Translations under genes and position numbers: made by a program | In this document: positions 62,201 to 64,000 of the stretch, piece by piece | Layout: each line of letters opens with the position of its first letter | Position numbering within the stretch: the first letter of the stretch is position 1 | Source of the DNA: Leptodactylus fallax | Lineage: Eukaryota; Chordata; Amphibia; Anura; Leptodactylidae | Reading direction: 5' to 3' | Length of the DNA: 64,000 nucleotides | NCBI GenBank assembly: GCA_947044405.1 | Contig: CAMRHE010001099.1 | Span: forward strand, 1-64,000 | Notes under the pieces: model-generated | What the model was told of the DNA's origin: nothing | The model's database searches: none | What the model saw: only the letters and a program-made list of their open reading frames with translations

Positions 62201-64000
62201 TGTCCCCCCCTGTATTCTATGTGTCCCCCCTGTATTCTGTGTGTCCCCCCTGTATTCTGTGTGTCCCCCCCCTGTATTCTATGTGTCCCCCCTGTATTCT
62301 ATGTGTCCCCCTGTATTCTATGTGTCCCCCCTGTATTCTATGTGTCCCCCCCTGTATTCTATGTGTCCCCCCCTGTATTCTATGTGTCCCCCCTGTATTC
62401 TATGTGTCCCCCCCTGTATTCTATGTGTCCCCCCCTGTATTCTATGTGTCCCCCCTGTATTCTATGTGTCCCCCCCCCCCTGTATTCTATGTGTCCCCCC
62501 TGTATTCTATGTGTCCCCCCCCTGTATTCTATGTGTCCCCCCCTGTATTCTATGTGTCCCCCCCTGTATTCTATGTGTCCCCCCTGTATTCTATGTGTCC
62601 CCCCCCTGTATTCTATGTGTCCCCCCCCTGTATTCTATGTGTGCCCCCCCTGTATTCTATGTGTCCCCCCTGTATTCTATGTGTCCCCCCTGTATTCTAT
62701 GTGCCCCCCCTGTATTCTATGTGTCCCCCCCCTGTATTCTATGTGTCCCCCCCTGTATTCTATGTGTCCCCCCCTGTATTCTATGTGTCCCCCCCTGTAT
62801 TCTATGTGTCCCCCCCCTGTATTCTATGTGTCCCCCCTGTATTCTATGTGTCCCCCCCTGTATTCTATGTGTGCCCCCCCTGTATTCTATGTGTCCCCCC
62901 TGTATTCTATGTGTCCCCCCTGTATTCTATGTGTCCCCCCCTGTATTCTATGTGTCCCTGTATTCTTGTGCCCCCCTGTATTCTATGTGTCCCCCCCTGT
63001 ATTCTATGTGTCCCCCCTGTATTCTATGTGTCCCCCCTGTATTCTATGTGTCCCCCCCTGTATTCTATGTGTCCCCCCCCTGTATTCTATGTGTCCCCCC
63101 CTGTATTCTATGTGTCCCCCCCTGTATTCTTGCCCCCCCCTGTATTCTATGTGTCCCCCCTGTATTCTATGTGTCCCCCCCTGTATTCTATGTGTCCCCC
63201 CCTGTATTCTATGTGTCCCCCCCTGTATTCTATGTGTCCCCCCCTGTATTCTATGTGTCCCCCCCTGTATTCTATGTGTCCCCCCCTGTATTCTATGTGT
63301 CCCCCCTGTATTCTATGTGTCCCCCCCTGTATTCTATGTGTCCCCCCCTGTATTCTATGTGTCCCCCCTGTATTCTATGTGTCCCCCCCTGTATTCTATG
63401 TGTCCCCCCCCCTGTATTCTATGTGTCCCCCCCTGTATTCTATGTGTCCCCCCCTGTATTCTATGTGTCCCCCCCTGTATTCTATGTGTCCCCCCCTGTA
63501 TTCTATGTGTCCCCCCCTGTATTCTATGTGTCCCCCCCCCTGTATTCTATGTGTCCCCCCCTGTATTCTATGTGTCCCCCCCTGTATTCTATGTGTCCCC
63601 CCTGTATTCTATGTGTCCCCCCCTGTATTCTATGTGTCCCCCCCTGTATTCTATGTGTCCCCCCCTGTATTCTATGTGTCCCCCCCCTGTATTCTATGTG
63701 TCCCCCCCCTGTATTCTATGTGTCCCCCCCTGTATTCTATGTGTCCCCCCTGTATTCTATGTGTCCCCCCTGTATTCTATGTGTCCCCCCTGTATTCTAT
63801 GTGTCCCCCCTGTATTCTATGTGTCCCCCCTGTATTCTATGTGTCCCCCCTGTATTCTATGTGTCCCCCCCTGTATTCTATGTGTCCCCCCCCTGTATTC
63901 TATGTGTCCCCCCTGTATTCTATGTGTCCCCCCCTGTATTCTATGTGTCCCCCCCTGTATTCTATGTGTCCCCCCCTGTATTCTATGTGTCCCCCCTGTA
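26218..64000. repeat. giant satellite, 19-22-bp unit, about 1,800 copies, continues past the window
   Basis: The unit is TGTATTCTATGTGTCCCCCC with a run of 5 to 8 C in most copies (19-22 bp); extremes include 10 C at 26244-26253 and 13 C at 56481-56493. The 14-base non-C part is nearly invariant. Rare variants include GTGCCCC, TGTGTGTCC, TGTCCTCC, TGTGCTCC and CCCGTATT. Array length divided by about 20.5 bp gives about 1,800-1,850 units inside the window. The first copies (26218-26370 and about 26596-26615) are more irregular than the middle. The plus strand contains no stop codon in any frame unless a unit is mutated, so open frames up to about 7,160 codons appear (repeats of PPVFYVS, PPLYSMC, PPCILCV). 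They have no start context, codon bias or domain and are not genes. Confidence 0.98.

Noticed and set aside
26218..64000. CRISPR array
   Set aside because: There are no variable spacers of constant size between repeats, units are contiguous, and the genome is vertebrate with no cas genes.

Overview
The window reads as vertebrate, most likely anuran amphibian, nuclear DNA. The reasons are two frog-style C2H2 zinc-finger terminal exons with the same exon boundary and linker, a Gmr1-like Ty3/gypsy retrotransposon, a DIRS-type tyrosine recombinase relic, L2 and L1/Tx1-type LINE pieces, a Tc1 transposon and an L2-tailed tRNA-SINE. No prokaryotic-style genes were seen. Nearly three quarters of the window is tandem repeat DNA.

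Layout. 1-5687 is an old LTR retrotransposon with the unusual order gag-protease-integrase-RT-RNase H. 5688-9264 holds a degraded DIRS recombinase, a possible hAT end and two minisatellites. 9265-10226 is a plus-strand zinc-finger terminal exon with eroded ends. 10534-13972 is a 49-bp minisatellite interrupted by an L2 LINE, and that LINE itself contains two further minisatellites grown from its own sequence. 13973-15330 is a minus-strand L1/Tx1-type LINE relic. 15338-16891 is a dead Tc1 element with unusually long inverted repeats. 17202-22604 is a 48/42-bp minisatellite with higher-order duplication. 23295-23490 is a SINE. 23882-25288 is a minus-strand terminal exon encoding 14 zinc fingers, split by a one-base insertion. 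About 25870-26170 looks like a CpG/GC-rich promoter or first exon. From 26218 to the end of the window (37.8 kb, running off the edge) there is a single 19-22-bp satellite built on TGTATTCTATGTGTC(n).

Functional reading. The only plausible host genes are the two zinc-finger exons, which lie tail to tail with about 13.6 kb of repeats between them. Everything else is transposon debris or tandem repeat. The very long open frames over the satellite and minisatellites arise because the repeat unit lacks stop codons, and they should not be annotated as proteins. The most distinctive features are the giant C/G-tract satellite beside a promoter-like segment, the L2 copy that seeded two minisatellites, and a SCAN-like capsid inside an integrase-before-RT retrotransposon. 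I did not find a convincing new protein-coding system.
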